Below are positions 9,720 to 18,004 of a DNA stretch of 64,000 nt, one piece after another. This DNA comes from Leptospira sp. WS58.C1 (GTDB lineage Bacteria > Spirochaetota > Leptospiria > Leptospirales > Leptospiraceae). A program made the translations under genes and the position numbers. How positions within the stretch are numbered: position 1 is the stretch's first letter; every line of letters begins with the position of its first letter. The notes beneath the pieces are model-generated. The model saw nothing but the letters and a program-made list of their open reading frames with translations, did not search any database and had not been told where the DNA came from. The stretch covers positions 248,001 to 312,000 of the forward strand of contig NZ_CP162137.1 in assembly GCF_040833995.1 (NCBI RefSeq), in the 5' to 3' direction.

Positions 9720-10154
9720 TTAACCGCAATCCGAATCTATTTTGTCTTCTTCCGACTTGGATGCCGGGACACAAGAGGATTCGAAAATATCGCTAAGACA
9801 TCTGATCTCATACGAGGGGTGATCCTTGACTCCTTTTGCCTTCATTTCGTCCCTCTCCATTTTGATCCCGTCCACATGGATCCAAGAATCGGATTCCGAT
9901 TTTCCCTGGGTTTCGATCCGTGCATAGATCAGATATTCATAATCTCCGAACTTCTTCATAAAAATTTTAGAATATCTAAAATCCGTTTTTACCAATTTTC
10001 TTCGGAAATAACGTAGTTCTTTGGATTGGGAGCCTTGGAGAGAATCGTAGAATCTATTTACGGAATGTATAATTCCTAAAAAACCCAGTTGATCGGTTTT
10101 CAATTTCATCCAACCGAAATGATCCTCTATATCTTTGTTTCTTCTCGCCTTCAT
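9720..10154 (-). CDS. Small hypothetical protein
   Basis: 144 residues with an excellent ribosome site (GGAGGA, 7 nt before the ATG at 10154), which decides this strand over an opposing 110-codon frame. The protein is charged and soluble, without signal peptide or membrane segment, with Lys/Arg-rich first half and Ser/Asp-rich acidic C-terminus holding two Cys. I do not recognise a family. Confidence 0.7.
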   Translation of the reverse strand: MKARRNKDIEDHFGWMKLKTDQLGFLGIIHSVNRFYDSLQGSQSKELRYFRRKLVKTDFRYSKIFMKKFGDYEYLIYARIETQGKSESDSWIHVDGIKMERDEMKAKGVKDHPSYEIRCLSDIFESSCVPASKSEEDKIDSDCG

Positions 10155-10312
10155 AAAAATCCTCCGGAGAAACGGGTTCTTTTCGAAGGAAATGGCTGAA
10201 AAAAATTTAGAGTTTTAGAAAAAAACGGGACCCAAGGTATAAACTTACCTTTCTCATTCGGGACCTTTGTATCGAACTTCAGGAGTTTTTATGCGGAGCA
10301 TTTTAAATTCGA

Positions 10313-10474
10313 GTGGGTTCTGGTCCGGAATTTTTCCTTTTTGGATCATTTTTTTTCCGTTTCAAACCAATTCTTATTAAAAAAATCCAAGGAAAATCCC
10401 ATAGCAACAACTTCGGTTTGGCCCAGGCCACCATCACGGTCATCGAGAAAGAGCGCATTGGAAACGTAGGATGA
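10313..10474 (+). CDS. Possible 53-residue small protein upstream of VOC gene
   Basis: A GTG-initiated frame with a CGGAG about 12 nt upstream. The second half ('NNFGLAQATITVIEKERIG') has normal coding character, and its TGA overlaps the next tiny frame as ATGA. The first half is Phe-rich. It could be the 3' remnant of a longer gene, since a short ATG frame with a better ribosome site (10291) precedes it in another phase and would join through a frameshift. Confidence 0.3.
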   Translation: MGSGPEFFLFGSFFFRFKPILIKKIQGKSHSNNFGLAQATITVIEKERIGNVG

Positions 10475-10539
10475 AAGAGAAGATGAGACTGAAACTTCAA
10501 CAGAAGTTAGATCAAATCGATCGCGAATTAAGGGAGTAA
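10471..10539 (+). CDS. Possible 22-residue helical peptide
   Basis: A short frame starting with ATGA overlap on the preceding small ORF and ending 4 nt before the VOC start. The peptide is a strongly charged amphipathic helix ('LKLQQKLDQIDRELRE'). It may be a translated leader peptide, a genuine microprotein, or chance. The compact overlapping arrangement is the main support. Confidence 0.3.
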   Translation: MKEKMRLKLQQKLDQIDRELRE

Positions 10540-10543
10540 AATT

Positions 10544-10903
10544 ATGTTTATGGAAGTGAATCATATCGGCATCACCTCCCGTGATCCGGAAGTAAGTGCG
10601 AATTTTTATCGTGAAATTTTCGGTCTCCCCCAAGAGGAGGAGACCGAAAAAGCGGCAAAAGTCCTTGGCATCGGAAAATCGAATATTGCGATTTATGGGG
10701 AGAAGAATGATCCTTCTTCTCCCGTATTCGGGTCCGGATGTGATTTTGCGATCAGGGTAGATCCAAAAAGTTTCCGTGAGATCGAAGAAAGATTGTTCTC
10801 TCAAAGATTGGAATATGGTGTTCGTAAATCTTCTAAGACACTTTTTCTGAATTTCCAAGATCCGGACGGTTACTTGGTGGAATTGATGTGTGAAGAGGAA
10901 TAG
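10544..10903 (+). CDS. VOC (glyoxalase/bleomycin-resistance fold) protein
   Basis: 119 residues, the length of a single VOC domain made of two beta-alpha-beta-beta-beta units. 'VNHIGITSRDPEVSANFYREIFGL' is the typical N-terminal module with a metal-ligand His, and 'FQDPDGYLVELM' the typical C-terminal one with a metal-ligand Glu. Start chosen at 10544 because GGGAG lies 8 nt upstream; ATG 10550 is possible. VOC proteins include glyoxalases, dioxygenases and epimerases; the substrate cannot be told here. A 170-codon frame on the opposite strand is a shadow. Confidence 0.88.
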   Translation: MFMEVNHIGITSRDPEVSANFYREIFGLPQEEETEKAAKVLGIGKSNIAIYGEKNDPSSPVFGSGCDFAIRVDPKSFREIEERLFSQRLEYGVRKSSKTLFLNFQDPDGYLVELMCEEE

Positions 10904-11038
10904 ATCCTATCGTTCGTAATAGGACCTATTCCTTGGGTGCCATCCATTTCCCAGTAAGTGGTATAGTCCAAACAGGATTCGAAGTTCAAGATAGAGATTG
11001 CCAAAAAAGGCCAAGTAAAAAATGTACTCTTTACCTAC

Positions 11039-11614
11039 ATGGAAACGGAATTACTGGGCCTGTTCTGGACGGAAAAGATCAAGCTCAGCCAGTACACTAT
11101 CCAAACCGTAAAGGATCTAAGCGATTCACAGCTGGATCATACCGACGCGTTGGGTGAAACAATTCGAAGGTATCTGAATTCTATTGTCGCTTCGGACTTT
11201 TTATTTCGTCTTTCCCTTCCGGTTTCATTAGGGATCAGTTCTATTCTTCCGATTCCAAGACAAACAGAATCCGAGGTCGAAAAAGACTTGGTCAAAGTAA
11301 GAGATCTGTTCGGTTCTCCGGCACTTCCCAGTAATTTAAAAGATATAATTGTTAGTTCCGCAGAAGGTCTGTATTTCGAAGGATGTAATCCTTCTCTTCT
11401 TCCTACCTTACAACGCTGGAAAAAGATACTTTTACGTTTAGAAAAGTCCATCACCGGTCTGAATGGAAAAGATTCTTTAAAATATCGTTATTTTTCGGTC
11501 CTGGGTATTGTTTCCCTTCCGGTCGCCATTAATTATTTTTCCACCCAAAACCTATACTACCTCCGAAACGGAATCTTAAAAATAAAGGAGAATCCTTCTT
11601 TCCCGAAGTCCTAA
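11039..11614 (+). CDS. Hypothetical protein with hydrophobic segments
   Basis: 191 residues, start at ATG 11039. The frame stays open and protein-like for another 24 codons upstream ('FKIEIAKKGQVKNVLFTY') but contains no ATG, GTG or TTG there, so either the start is as given or the 5' end has been damaged. Two moderately hydrophobic stretches are seen, one near residue 60 and one near residue 160 ('VLGIVSLPVAINYF'). No family recognised. It lies 67 nt upstream of icd. Confidence 0.6.
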   Translation: METELLGLFWTEKIKLSQYTIQTVKDLSDSQLDHTDALGETIRRYLNSIVASDFLFRLSLPVSLGISSILPIPRQTESEVEKDLVKVRDLFGSPALPSNLKDIIVSSAEGLYFEGCNPSLLPTLQRWKKILLRLEKSITGLNGKDSLKYRYFSVLGIVSLPVAINYFSTQNLYYLRNGILKIKENPSFPKS

Positions 11615-11681
11615 GTCCTTAGAAAATGGAAAAACCTAAGGTTTAAACCTGCATCCATTTGACATTCTAAGGAGCATTCCA

Positions 11682-12878
11682 ATGGCTAAAATTAAGGTGA
11701 AAACTCCTCTCGTCGAACTCGACGGGGACGAGATGACACGCATAATTTGGAAAGAAATTAAGGATCGTTTTATTCATCCTTATCTTGATATTGAATTAGA
11801 TTATTATGATCTAGGCGTAGAATACCGCGATAAAACGGAAGATAAGGTCACTGTAGATTCCGCTAATGCTATTTTAAAATACGGAGTGGGTGTTAAGTGT
11901 GCTACCATCACCCCGAACCAAGATCGAGTCGTTGAATACAAACTCAAAAAAGAATGGAAGTCCCCGAACGGTACCATTCGTTCCATTCTGGACGGAACCG
12001 TATTCCGTAAACCGATCATCGTAAATAATATCCCTTCCGGAGTTAGGTCCTGGCAAAAACCGATCGTTGTCGGTCGTCACGCATTCGGTGACCTTTATAA
12101 AGACACCGAGCTATATATTCCGGAAGCTGGAAAAGTAGAGATCGTATTTACTACAAAAGACGGAAAAGAAAAAGAAAGAGTAACTATCAACGACTTCGAC
12201 GGACCTGGAGTTGTGATGGGACAGTTCAACTTGGACAAGTCCATCTATAGCTTTGCAGAAGCTTGTTTCAATTACGCGATTTCCGAAAAGATCAATGTTT
12301 GGTTCGCTACAAAAGATACTATTTCCAAAAAATATCATGCTCGTTTCCGTGCGATCTTCGACGAAGTTTCCACTAAAAGAGCAGCGGAACTCAAAGCTGC
12401 AGGTATCGAATACTGGTATTACCTAATCGACGACGCGGTCGCTCAGATCGTTAAGAATCCTGGCGGAATGCTTTGGGCCCTTATGAATTACGACGGAGAT
12501 GTGATGTCCGATATGGTTGCTTCCGGATTCGGATCGTTAGGACTTATGACTTCCGTTCTTGTTTCTCCTGACGGAAAATTCGAATACGAAGCGGCTCACG
12601 GAACTGTGACTCGTCACTATCGTCAGTATCAAAAGGGGGAAACCACTTCTACCAACTCTGTAGCTTCTATCTTTGCATGGACTGGAGCTCTTGCTAAGAG
12701 AGGAGAATTGGATGGAACTCCTGACGTAGTTGCTTTCGCTCAAAAATTAGAGAAGGCGGTAATCGATACGATCGAAGCGGGAGAGATGACCAAGGACTTG
12801 GTATTACTTACTACTACAAAAGGCCCGAAACAATTGGATACCTTCCAGTTTATGGAGGCGATCCAAAAACGCCTCTAA
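11682..12878 (+). CDS. icd: NADP-dependent isocitrate dehydrogenase, eukaryote-like homodimeric type
   Basis: 398 residues, preceded by AAGGAG. The protein matches the type II isocitrate dehydrogenase found in eukaryotic cytosol/mitochondria and some bacteria rather than the E. coli type: '[13 protein letters not shown]' at the N-terminus, '[11 protein letters not shown]', '[19 protein letters not shown]' (substrate loop), 'DDAVAQIV' (metal ligands) and '[11 protein letters not shown]' (NADP-binding). It oxidatively decarboxylates isocitrate to 2-oxoglutarate in the TCA cycle. Its only visible terminator (12921-12953) lies inside the next gene. Confidence 0.95.
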   Translation: MAKIKVKTPLVELDGDEMTRIIWKEIKDRFIHPYLDIELDYYDLGVEYRDKTEDKVTVDSANAILKYGVGVKCATITPNQDRVVEYKLKKEWKSPNGTIRSILDGTVFRKPIIVNNIPSGVRSWQKPIVVGRHAFGDLYKDTELYIPEAGKVEIVFTTKDGKEKERVTINDFDGPGVVMGQFNLDKSIYSFAEACFNYAISEKINVWFATKDTISKKYHARFRAIFDEVSTKRAAELKAAGIEYWYYLIDDAVAQIVKNPGGMLWALMNYDGDVMSDMVASGFGSLGLMTSVLVSPDGKFEYEAAHGTVTRHYRQYQKGETTSTNSVASIFAWTGALAKRGELDGTPDVVAFAQKLEKAVIDTIEAGEMTKDLVLLTTTKGPKQLDTFQFMEAIQKRL

Positions 12879-12882
12879 GTGG

Positions 12883-13530
12883 ATGGGATTTTTACCCGTG
12901 AAATTTAAAGACACAATCAGAAGAAGGAGCCAATTATGGCTCCTTCTTTTTTTGTTTTCGGTCACAGCGATTTTCGGCCAAAAACTTAGTTTACCTAAGG
13001 ACCCGACTCTTCCGACCGAACCAAGTTTGGATGCAAGAGGAGATGCGCCTAGTCCTTCCAATTCTTCGAATAACCAGAATTCAGGTCCGACTGTGAAGGC
13101 ATTTTTTTGTGACGGTAGGACGATCACCGGGACTTGGAAATCCGCACCTAAAGAATTCTCATTTAAACATACGAGAGAGAATGTACAATATTCAAAAACA
13201 TTAAAGTCGGAAGAAGTAGCCAGAATTCTTCTCAAGGCTTGGAAACTGGTTCCAGGAAAACCGAATTCTCAAGGTATTCCTCATAAGGCCGAACCTTGGG
13301 AGATACATTATAAAACCAAAAATGGGGAAACGTTCGAAAGGATAGGAGAGATCAAAAAAGATTTCGGAGAACTCAAGATCCAAAACGAATTGGGAGAAGC
13401 GAATTTGTTTTTTTACTGGATCGATCTACAATTCGAAAACAAAACCTGGTTCTCCAAATTACCTAAAATAGAAGGTGATATCAGACGGGAATGTCATCCG
13501 GACGTGATTGTCGGTATCGAGTTTCTTTAA
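12883..13530 (+). CDS. Exported hypothetical protein
   Basis: 215 residues if started at ATG 12883, 210 from GTG 12898. A basic N-terminus (KFKDTIRRR) and a leucine-rich core ('LWLLLFLFSVTAIFG') form a signal peptide. The mature part has a Pro/Ser/Asn linker and a small beta-rich domain with two Cys ('FFCDG', 'RRECHP'). Family unknown. A strong intrinsic terminator coincides with the codons for the signal peptide. No start codon after the terminator would keep a usable signal peptide, so the gene must be read through it. Confidence 0.75.
   Translation: MGFLPVKFKDTIRRRSQLWLLLFLFSVTAIFGQKLSLPKDPTLPTEPSLDARGDAPSPSNSSNNQNSGPTVKAFFCDGRTITGTWKSAPKEFSFKHTRENVQYSKTLKSEEVARILLKAWKLVPGKPNSQGIPHKAEPWEIHYKTKNGETFERIGEIKKDFGELKIQNELGEANLFFYWIDLQFENKTWFSKLPKIEGDIRRECHPDVIVGIEFL
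12921..12953 (+). terminator. Intrinsic terminator embedded in signal-peptide codons
   Basis: An 11-bp perfect stem (AAGAAGGAGCC / GGCTCCTTCTT) with a 6-nt loop is followed by seven T. It lies 43 nt after the icd stop, the expected place for the icd terminator, yet within codons 13-24 of the following reading frame. Confidence 0.85.
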
Positions 13531-13533
13531 CCT

Positions 13534-13561
13534 GAAACGCAGACTTCAGGAAGGAAGCGAA
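13534..13561. repeat. Diverged single copy of the 37-bp repeat core
   Basis: This 28-nt stretch between two convergent genes matches the core of the tandem repeat at 14555-14693 at about 21 of 28 positions, sharing AACGC, CTTCAGGA and AAGCGA blocks in the same order and spacing. Confidence 0.5.
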
Positions 13562-13579
13562 TAAATTTCCGCTGTGTAC

Positions 13580-14425
13580 TTATTTCAAAAATTTACAGAT
13601 CTCTTGTATATCGTACGGTTTGGAGAATAACTCTACACCGCTCGGTATCTTATCCAAAGCAAAAGAGGATTCCTCAGCGGCTGAAGTGATCCCCAATCGG
13701 ATCTGAGAATATGCGGGGTTTTTTTGGACGATACTACAGAATTCGTTCCCGTTCATATCAGGCATATACATATCCGTAAAGATCGCTTCGAATTCCTGTG
13801 GATTTTTTTCCAAAATCTGGAGTGCATGTTTTCCTGAAATTGCGGTTTGGACCTCCGCTCCTTTAGATTCCAGTAATCTCCTGAATAACATCAGGTTCAA
13901 TTCGGAATCGTCTATGATCAGTAATTTGCGTTTTGTTAAACTAGGATTTTTTTGAGAAGGATCCTTTTTCTCTTCCACTAGATCTTTTATGATTTCGTCG
14001 ATCGTGGACTGAAAGGATTTCAGGTCTTGGGTTTTTTCAATAAAACCGTCTGCACCTACATTGTGAGCGATCATCCGATTTTCTTCCGTAAAATCGGATG
14101 TCACGAATATGATCCTGGCTCCCGAGGATGCGAATTTTTCCTTCTTATCCTTGCTTCTAATTTTTCTGCAAAGATCGAATCCGGTCCCTCCTTCTAAATA
14201 GATTCCTAAAGTGATCAGATCGAATTTTTTTTCTTTAGCAAGTAGTGCGGCTTCTTCTATACGAGATATTTTTTGGACCTCGAATAAAGATGAGGAGAAT
14301 TCGGAGGAGATAATTTCAAGGATGACCTTACTTGCATCTACAATAAGTACTTTAAGTTTTTCCGCAGGCAAACCGGAGCCCTCTCTTAGGCTGTCTTGCT
14401 GAGGTATTTCCCGGTTCGCGTTCAT
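13580..14425 (-). CDS. Response regulator with two receiver domains, the first degenerate
   Basis: 281 residues. Receiver 1 (about 25-150) reads 'LKVLIVDASKVI' and 'FDLITLGIYLEGG': the phosphoacceptor Asp is replaced by Gly74 and only one of the paired acidic residues is kept, so it should not be phosphorylated. Receiver 2 (about 165-281) is intact, with 'LLIIDDSELN', the acceptor Asp in 'IFTDMYMPDMNG', and Lys in 'LFSKPYD'. There is no output domain, so it probably works by protein contact. A TATAAT element lies 65-70 nt upstream (14491-14496), without a clear -35 box; the tandem repeat lies just beyond it. Confidence 0.85.
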   Translation of the reverse strand: MNANREIPQQDSLREGSGLPAEKLKVLIVDASKVILEIISSEFSSSLFEVQKISRIEEAALLAKEKKFDLITLGIYLEGGTGFDLCRKIRSKDKKEKFASSGARIIFVTSDFTEENRMIAHNVGADGFIEKTQDLKSFQSTIDEIIKDLVEEKKDPSQKNPSLTKRKLLIIDDSELNLMLFRRLLESKGAEVQTAISGKHALQILEKNPQEFEAIFTDMYMPDMNGNEFCSIVQKNPAYSQIRLGITSAAEESSFALDKIPSGVELFSKPYDIQEICKFLK

Positions 14426-14554
14426 GGTATTGGAGACGAATAGAACTTTTGATCTAGATTGGAAAATCCGTGTCTTTATTAAGGAAATTTATTATATGAT
14501 TTATTAACGTTATATCCCATAACGGATCACCCTTCTTTCCCGAAAACCGACTTT

Positions 14555-14693
14555 CTATAGTCCGCAACGCGGGCTTCAGGAGCAAAGCGATCTATAGTCC
14601 GCAACGCGGGCTTCAGGAGCAAAGCGATCTATAGTCCGCAACGCGGGCTTCAGGAGCAAAGCGATCTATAGTCCGCAACGCGGGCTTCAGGAG
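14555..14693. repeat. 37-bp tandem repeat, 3.75 copies (VNTR)
   Basis: Units begin at 14555, 14592, 14629 and 14666 with exactly 37-bp period; the first three are identical, and the fourth breaks off after 28 nt. Each unit contains CTATAGTCCGCAACGCGGGC followed by TTCAGGAGCAAAGCGAT. There are no spacers, so this is not a CRISPR array. The partial fourth unit supplies the last two sense codons and stop codon of the mazG reading frame (minus strand). Confidence 0.95.
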
Positions 14694-15871
14694 TGAAGAT
14701 TATAATCACGGATCGATCCTAATATAGCCTCATATATATCTTCCTGGGTTTTATAAAAATTTCCAGACAAATCTTCCCAGGTTCCGGGAATCTTTTCGGA
14801 TACATTTAGATAGAAGATCGGCTGGGCCTTTCTCCCCCAAGGATCCGTATTAGGCAATACTGTCATAGAGCCGAATGCCGAGAATATCAAAGAATACTCA
14901 GCTGATTGATGAGAAAAACGATACGTTTTTGGCCAATCCGTTTCAGGATCTTGTTTCCATATCAAAAAAGAAGAAAGTCCTCGGATCAATTCCGAAACGA
15001 TTGCCTGCTTTTCTTCCAAAGGATTTTGAGTTTGTTTTCGGATTCCGTTCTTAGCTTGGTTCCAAAGTTTTTCTAGTTCGTCCAGAGGTGTTTCCGAAAA
15101 CTTGCGATCCGATTCTCCTAAGCGTGCTTCCATATATTCTATTCTATGTTTAAACTTTGTATTGGTTCGCGTAAGAGAAGATTCAGCGGATACTCCCAGC
15201 TTTCTTGCTAGGTTCACTATAGTAAAAAGAAGATCTCCCAATTCTTCTTCTATCCTGATTTGATTAGAAGAAGGATCCGAAATGCCTCTGATCTCCTCCA
15301 AGAATTCCTGAAGTTCTTCATTCAACTTTTCTTCTACACCTTTTATGTTTTCCCAATCGAAACCGGCTTTAGCTGCCTTCTTCTGGAATTTTTCCGCCTT
15401 TAATAGGGAAGGGAATGTTTCAGGGACTTCGGATAAGATGGATTTCGGTTTGGAAGTTTTTTGTCTGAGCTGTTTTTCTTTTTCTTTGAAAAGATCCCAG
15501 TTGGCGACGACCTCGTTAGCCGAAGAGATATCCTTTGTTTCCGGATCGAATACATGGGGGTGCCGTAATACAAGTTTTTCGGCAACATCCTTTGCGACTT
15601 CTTCCAAATCGAATGCACCTCTTTCGGATGCAATTTGGGAATGAAGTACCACTTGAAATAATAGATCCCCCAGCTCCTCCTTGGTATGCTCGTCGTTCCC
15701 TTGAAGTATTGCTTCTACAACTTCCTGAGATTCTTCGATTAAATAAGGCACTAGGGTAGAATGTGTCTGCTCTCTATCCCAAGGACAACCTTCCGGACTT
15801 CTGAGTTTAGAAGTTATGTCTTGGAGAAATGCCATCGAGTTCGGATAGTCTTTCGGGTCGGGAGCTTTCAT
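14687..15871 (-). CDS. mazG: Nucleoside triphosphate pyrophosphohydrolase MazG with C-terminal extension
   Basis: 394 residues against ~263 in E. coli. Residues 1-280 carry the tandem MazG fold: 'LRSPEGCPWDREQTH' at the start, 'YLIEESQEVVEAI' plus 'KEELGDLLFQVVLHS' in the first domain, and 'EEELGDLLFTIVNLAR' in the second. MazG hydrolyses (d)NTPs to monophosphates for nucleotide sanitation and affects (p)ppGpp levels. The last ~110 residues form a separate region with 'FSAFGSMTVLPNTDPWG' and 'YKTQEDIYEAI' that I do not recognise. The extreme C-terminus (HS-stop) is encoded by the tandem repeat. Confidence 0.92.
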   Translation of the reverse strand: MKAPDPKDYPNSMAFLQDITSKLRSPEGCPWDREQTHSTLVPYLIEESQEVVEAILQGNDEHTKEELGDLLFQVVLHSQIASERGAFDLEEVAKDVAEKLVLRHPHVFDPETKDISSANEVVANWDLFKEKEKQLRQKTSKPKSILSEVPETFPSLLKAEKFQKKAAKAGFDWENIKGVEEKLNEELQEFLEEIRGISDPSSNQIRIEEELGDLLFTIVNLARKLGVSAESSLTRTNTKFKHRIEYMEARLGESDRKFSETPLDELEKLWNQAKNGIRKQTQNPLEEKQAIVSELIRGLSSFLIWKQDPETDWPKTYRFSHQSAEYSLIFSAFGSMTVLPNTDPWGRKAQPIFYLNVSEKIPGTWEDLSGNFYKTQEDIYEAILGSIRDYNLHS

Positions 15872-16042
15872 TAAATACTAGGCTCGATTTTCGATTCCGA
15901 ATTCCCAGCCTTTTTCCCGGAAATGAAGATTGACTGGTGGATTTATCCTCCCATCCTATCCGAAAATCCCTGTTTAAACCTAAGTACTTTCCAATCTGAA
16001 AGGTTTATGGTAAGATCGGGTAAAAAGGATACCAGAAAGAAC

Positions 16043-16561
16043 ATGTCACTATCTAAAAATTTGGTAGCTTTCGCATTACTAGTACTTGCGGTTCTCAGTC
16101 GTTTTCTTCCTCACTTGCCGAACTTCACTCCGGTTTTGGCGATTTCCATTTTCGGCGGAGTTTATTTCTCTAACCGTTGGTTGGCGATCGCTCTTCCTTT
16201 AGGAATTATGCTGATTAGCGACTTGTTGATCGGTCTTCACGATATGATCCCGGTGGTCTACGGATTATTCGTAGTGTATGCAATCGTAGGAATGAAGATT
16301 AAAGATCGTTTGGGTCTTGGATCTTTGGCGATTGTCGGTCTTGCTGGTTCCGTTTCTTTCTTCCTGATCACCAACTTTTTCGTTTGGTTGACATCCGGAA
16401 TGTATACTTTGAACGGACAAGGATTGGTAGAATGTTATATCGCTGCGATCCCGTTCTTCAAATATAGTCTGCTCGGAGACTTTACTTACGTTTCCGTTCT
16501 GTTCGGTTCCTATTATTTATTGGAAAAGAACGGATTTGTCGCTTCCACCCAAGCAGCTTAA
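16043..16561 (+). CDS. DUF6580-type integral membrane protein, putative transporter
   Basis: About 172 residues from the ATG at 16043, preferred over frames 120 nt upstream because homologous proteins begin this way and AGAAAGA precedes it. Five to six membrane helices are visible. 'LSRFLPHLPNFTPVLAISIFGG' followed by 'NRWLAIALPLGIMLISDLLIGLHD' is the pattern of the DUF6580 putative transport family, related to ECF-type substrate-binding membrane proteins. Substrate unknown. A strong terminator follows the stop. Confidence 0.75.
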   Translation: MSLSKNLVAFALLVLAVLSRFLPHLPNFTPVLAISIFGGVYFSNRWLAIALPLGIMLISDLLIGLHDMIPVVYGLFVVYAIVGMKIKDRLGLGSLAIVGLAGSVSFFLITNFFVWLTSGMYTLNGQGLVECYIAAIPFFKYSLLGDFTYVSVLFGSYYLLEKNGFVASTQAA

Positions 16562-16574
16562 TTTTTCCAGCTTG

Positions 16575-16602
16575 AAGCGCCGCAGCCATAAGCGGCGCTT
16601 TT
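16575..16602. terminator. Bidirectional intrinsic terminator
   Basis: A 9-bp stem AAGCGCCGC / GCGGCGCTT with an 8-nt loop, closed by a short T-run (plus strand), lies between the convergent genes ending at 16561 and 16616. Confidence 0.85.
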
Positions 16603-16615
16603 CATTCTTCTTTCC

Positions 16616-17869
16616 TTAAATCGTTAAAGTTAAACTTAAGTAAATTCCGTAGAATTTATCATGTACTTCTTTTTGTAAGGCGGATCCTGTAGAGATCTGA
16701 TCTAAAGGTTTGGAAACCTGATTTAAGAATAATACATCTCCAGGTGATCCGGGAATAACATTCGGATTATAATTGTAACCGGAAACCTTCGAGATCAATT
16801 CCGTGTATTGGAACCCTAAAGTATATTTTAACCAACGGCTTCTGAGTAAAGAAAGTCCCACATCGATCTCATATCCGGTCCTACTGAGTACATTCTCCTT
16901 TAGTCCACCTGGAGGAGCTGTATCTAAAATATAAGGTCCTCCGATTCCATTCAGAATACCTTGCGTGTTTCTATTATAATGTCCTAAAGTTCTAAAATAG
17001 TCCGCTTTAAAATGTCCTAATAAGAATGCGTTAAAATTTTTGAAGATCCGAACTCCAATCTGAGGACCTAATCCGCCCGCTTTTTCTTCCGATTTTCCGA
17101 ATCCATAATTCCCGGGGATCACTCCGTATTCGCTGGAAATGATATCCAAATTCCTTGCTCCGACAGCAATACCTATCCTTCCGGTTGCGGTTTGCATGTA
17201 CCAAGCAAAGTTCAAAGAATAATCCAATCTTCTGTATTGAACTGAATGAAATTGTACCGGAGCAAGAGCGGACAATGCTGACGCGGTATCCACTGTCGTA
17301 TAGGAAGGTTTGATCTTTAGATCCAAATAATTGAATTCTATTCCGAAAGTTTTGGCCGTATTCAAATAAGAAAGTTTAATAGGAAAGGCGGTCTTAGTAT
17401 TTCCTTGGGGGCTGGAATAACTAGTGATACTATCGTTTAATAAGTTCGGATTTACGCCGGCATTTGCCGCGGCTGTTTGCGCATTTTCATAAGCGCCCGA
17501 AGCGGACAGTATCGTATTAAAATTATTAACACCGATATTCTTTTGTCTGGCTAGTACTTCCGATTCCCAGGTGGATTGTAATGCAGCGAATTGGATATCC
17601 AAAGTAGGTCTATTGTAGGGTTTGGACAATTCCCTATCATGAAGTTCGTTCCGAACGTCTGCCGCTTGCTTTCGTTTTTCTGCCGCGAGTAATGCGAGTC
17701 TTCTTCTTTCGGCTTGGACCTGCGATTTACCTGCTTGGTATTCCAGCTCGTCTGCTTCTTTTTCTAAGGTTTCCGGATCCGGTAATTTCCCCTGGGAAAG
17801 TACGGGACTGGAAACGAATAAAAATATACCTAAAAATATGGATGCGGAAAGTTTCAGGAAAGTCTGCAA
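16616..17869 (-). CDS. Probable outer-membrane beta-barrel protein with N-terminal coiled coil
   Basis: 417 residues starting at TTG 17869, supported by GAGGT 6 nt upstream. A signal peptide ends at 'VSSPVLSQG'. Residues 30-85 form a charged helix rich in Glu, Arg, Lys and Ala ('AERRRLALLAAEKRKQAADV'), a likely coiled coil. The remainder alternates polar and hydrophobic residues with many Tyr and Gly and ends in 'GIYLSLTLTI', the amphipathic C-terminal strand of outer-membrane barrels. No family recognised; exposure at the surface is an inference. Confidence 0.75.
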   Translation of the reverse strand: MQTFLKLSASIFLGIFLFVSSPVLSQGKLPDPETLEKEADELEYQAGKSQVQAERRRLALLAAEKRKQAADVRNELHDRELSKPYNRPTLDIQFAALQSTWESEVLARQKNIGVNNFNTILSASGAYENAQTAAANAGVNPNLLNDSITSYSSPQGNTKTAFPIKLSYLNTAKTFGIEFNYLDLKIKPSYTTVDTASALSALAPVQFHSVQYRRLDYSLNFAWYMQTATGRIGIAVGARNLDIISSEYGVIPGNYGFGKSEEKAGGLGPQIGVRIFKNFNAFLLGHFKADYFRTLGHYNRNTQGILNGIGGPYILDTAPPGGLKENVLSRTGYEIDVGLSLLRSRWLKYTLGFQYTELISKVSGYNYNPNVIPGSPGDVLFLNQVSKPLDQISTGSALQKEVHDKFYGIYLSLTLTI

Positions 17870-18004
17870 GGTTTACCTCTAAGTATTTCGCGTAGCTTTG
17901 TAATCGGAAAGACTAAGTATCTTTGACGCAAGACTCCAATTCTTTTTTATAGAAAGAATGAAAAAAGGGAGGAAGTATTTTCTTAAAATTCCAAGTTTTG
18001 AGGT

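Noticed and set aside
9684..10016. 110-codon plus-strand frame
   Set aside because: The opposite-strand frame has GGAGGA at the right distance and a normal protein composition; this one is its shadow.
10346..10858. 170-codon minus-strand frame
   Set aside because: It lies antisense to the VOC gene, which has clear family motifs.
14555..14693. CRISPR array
   Set aside because: Units follow each other directly without spacers and no cas gene is near.
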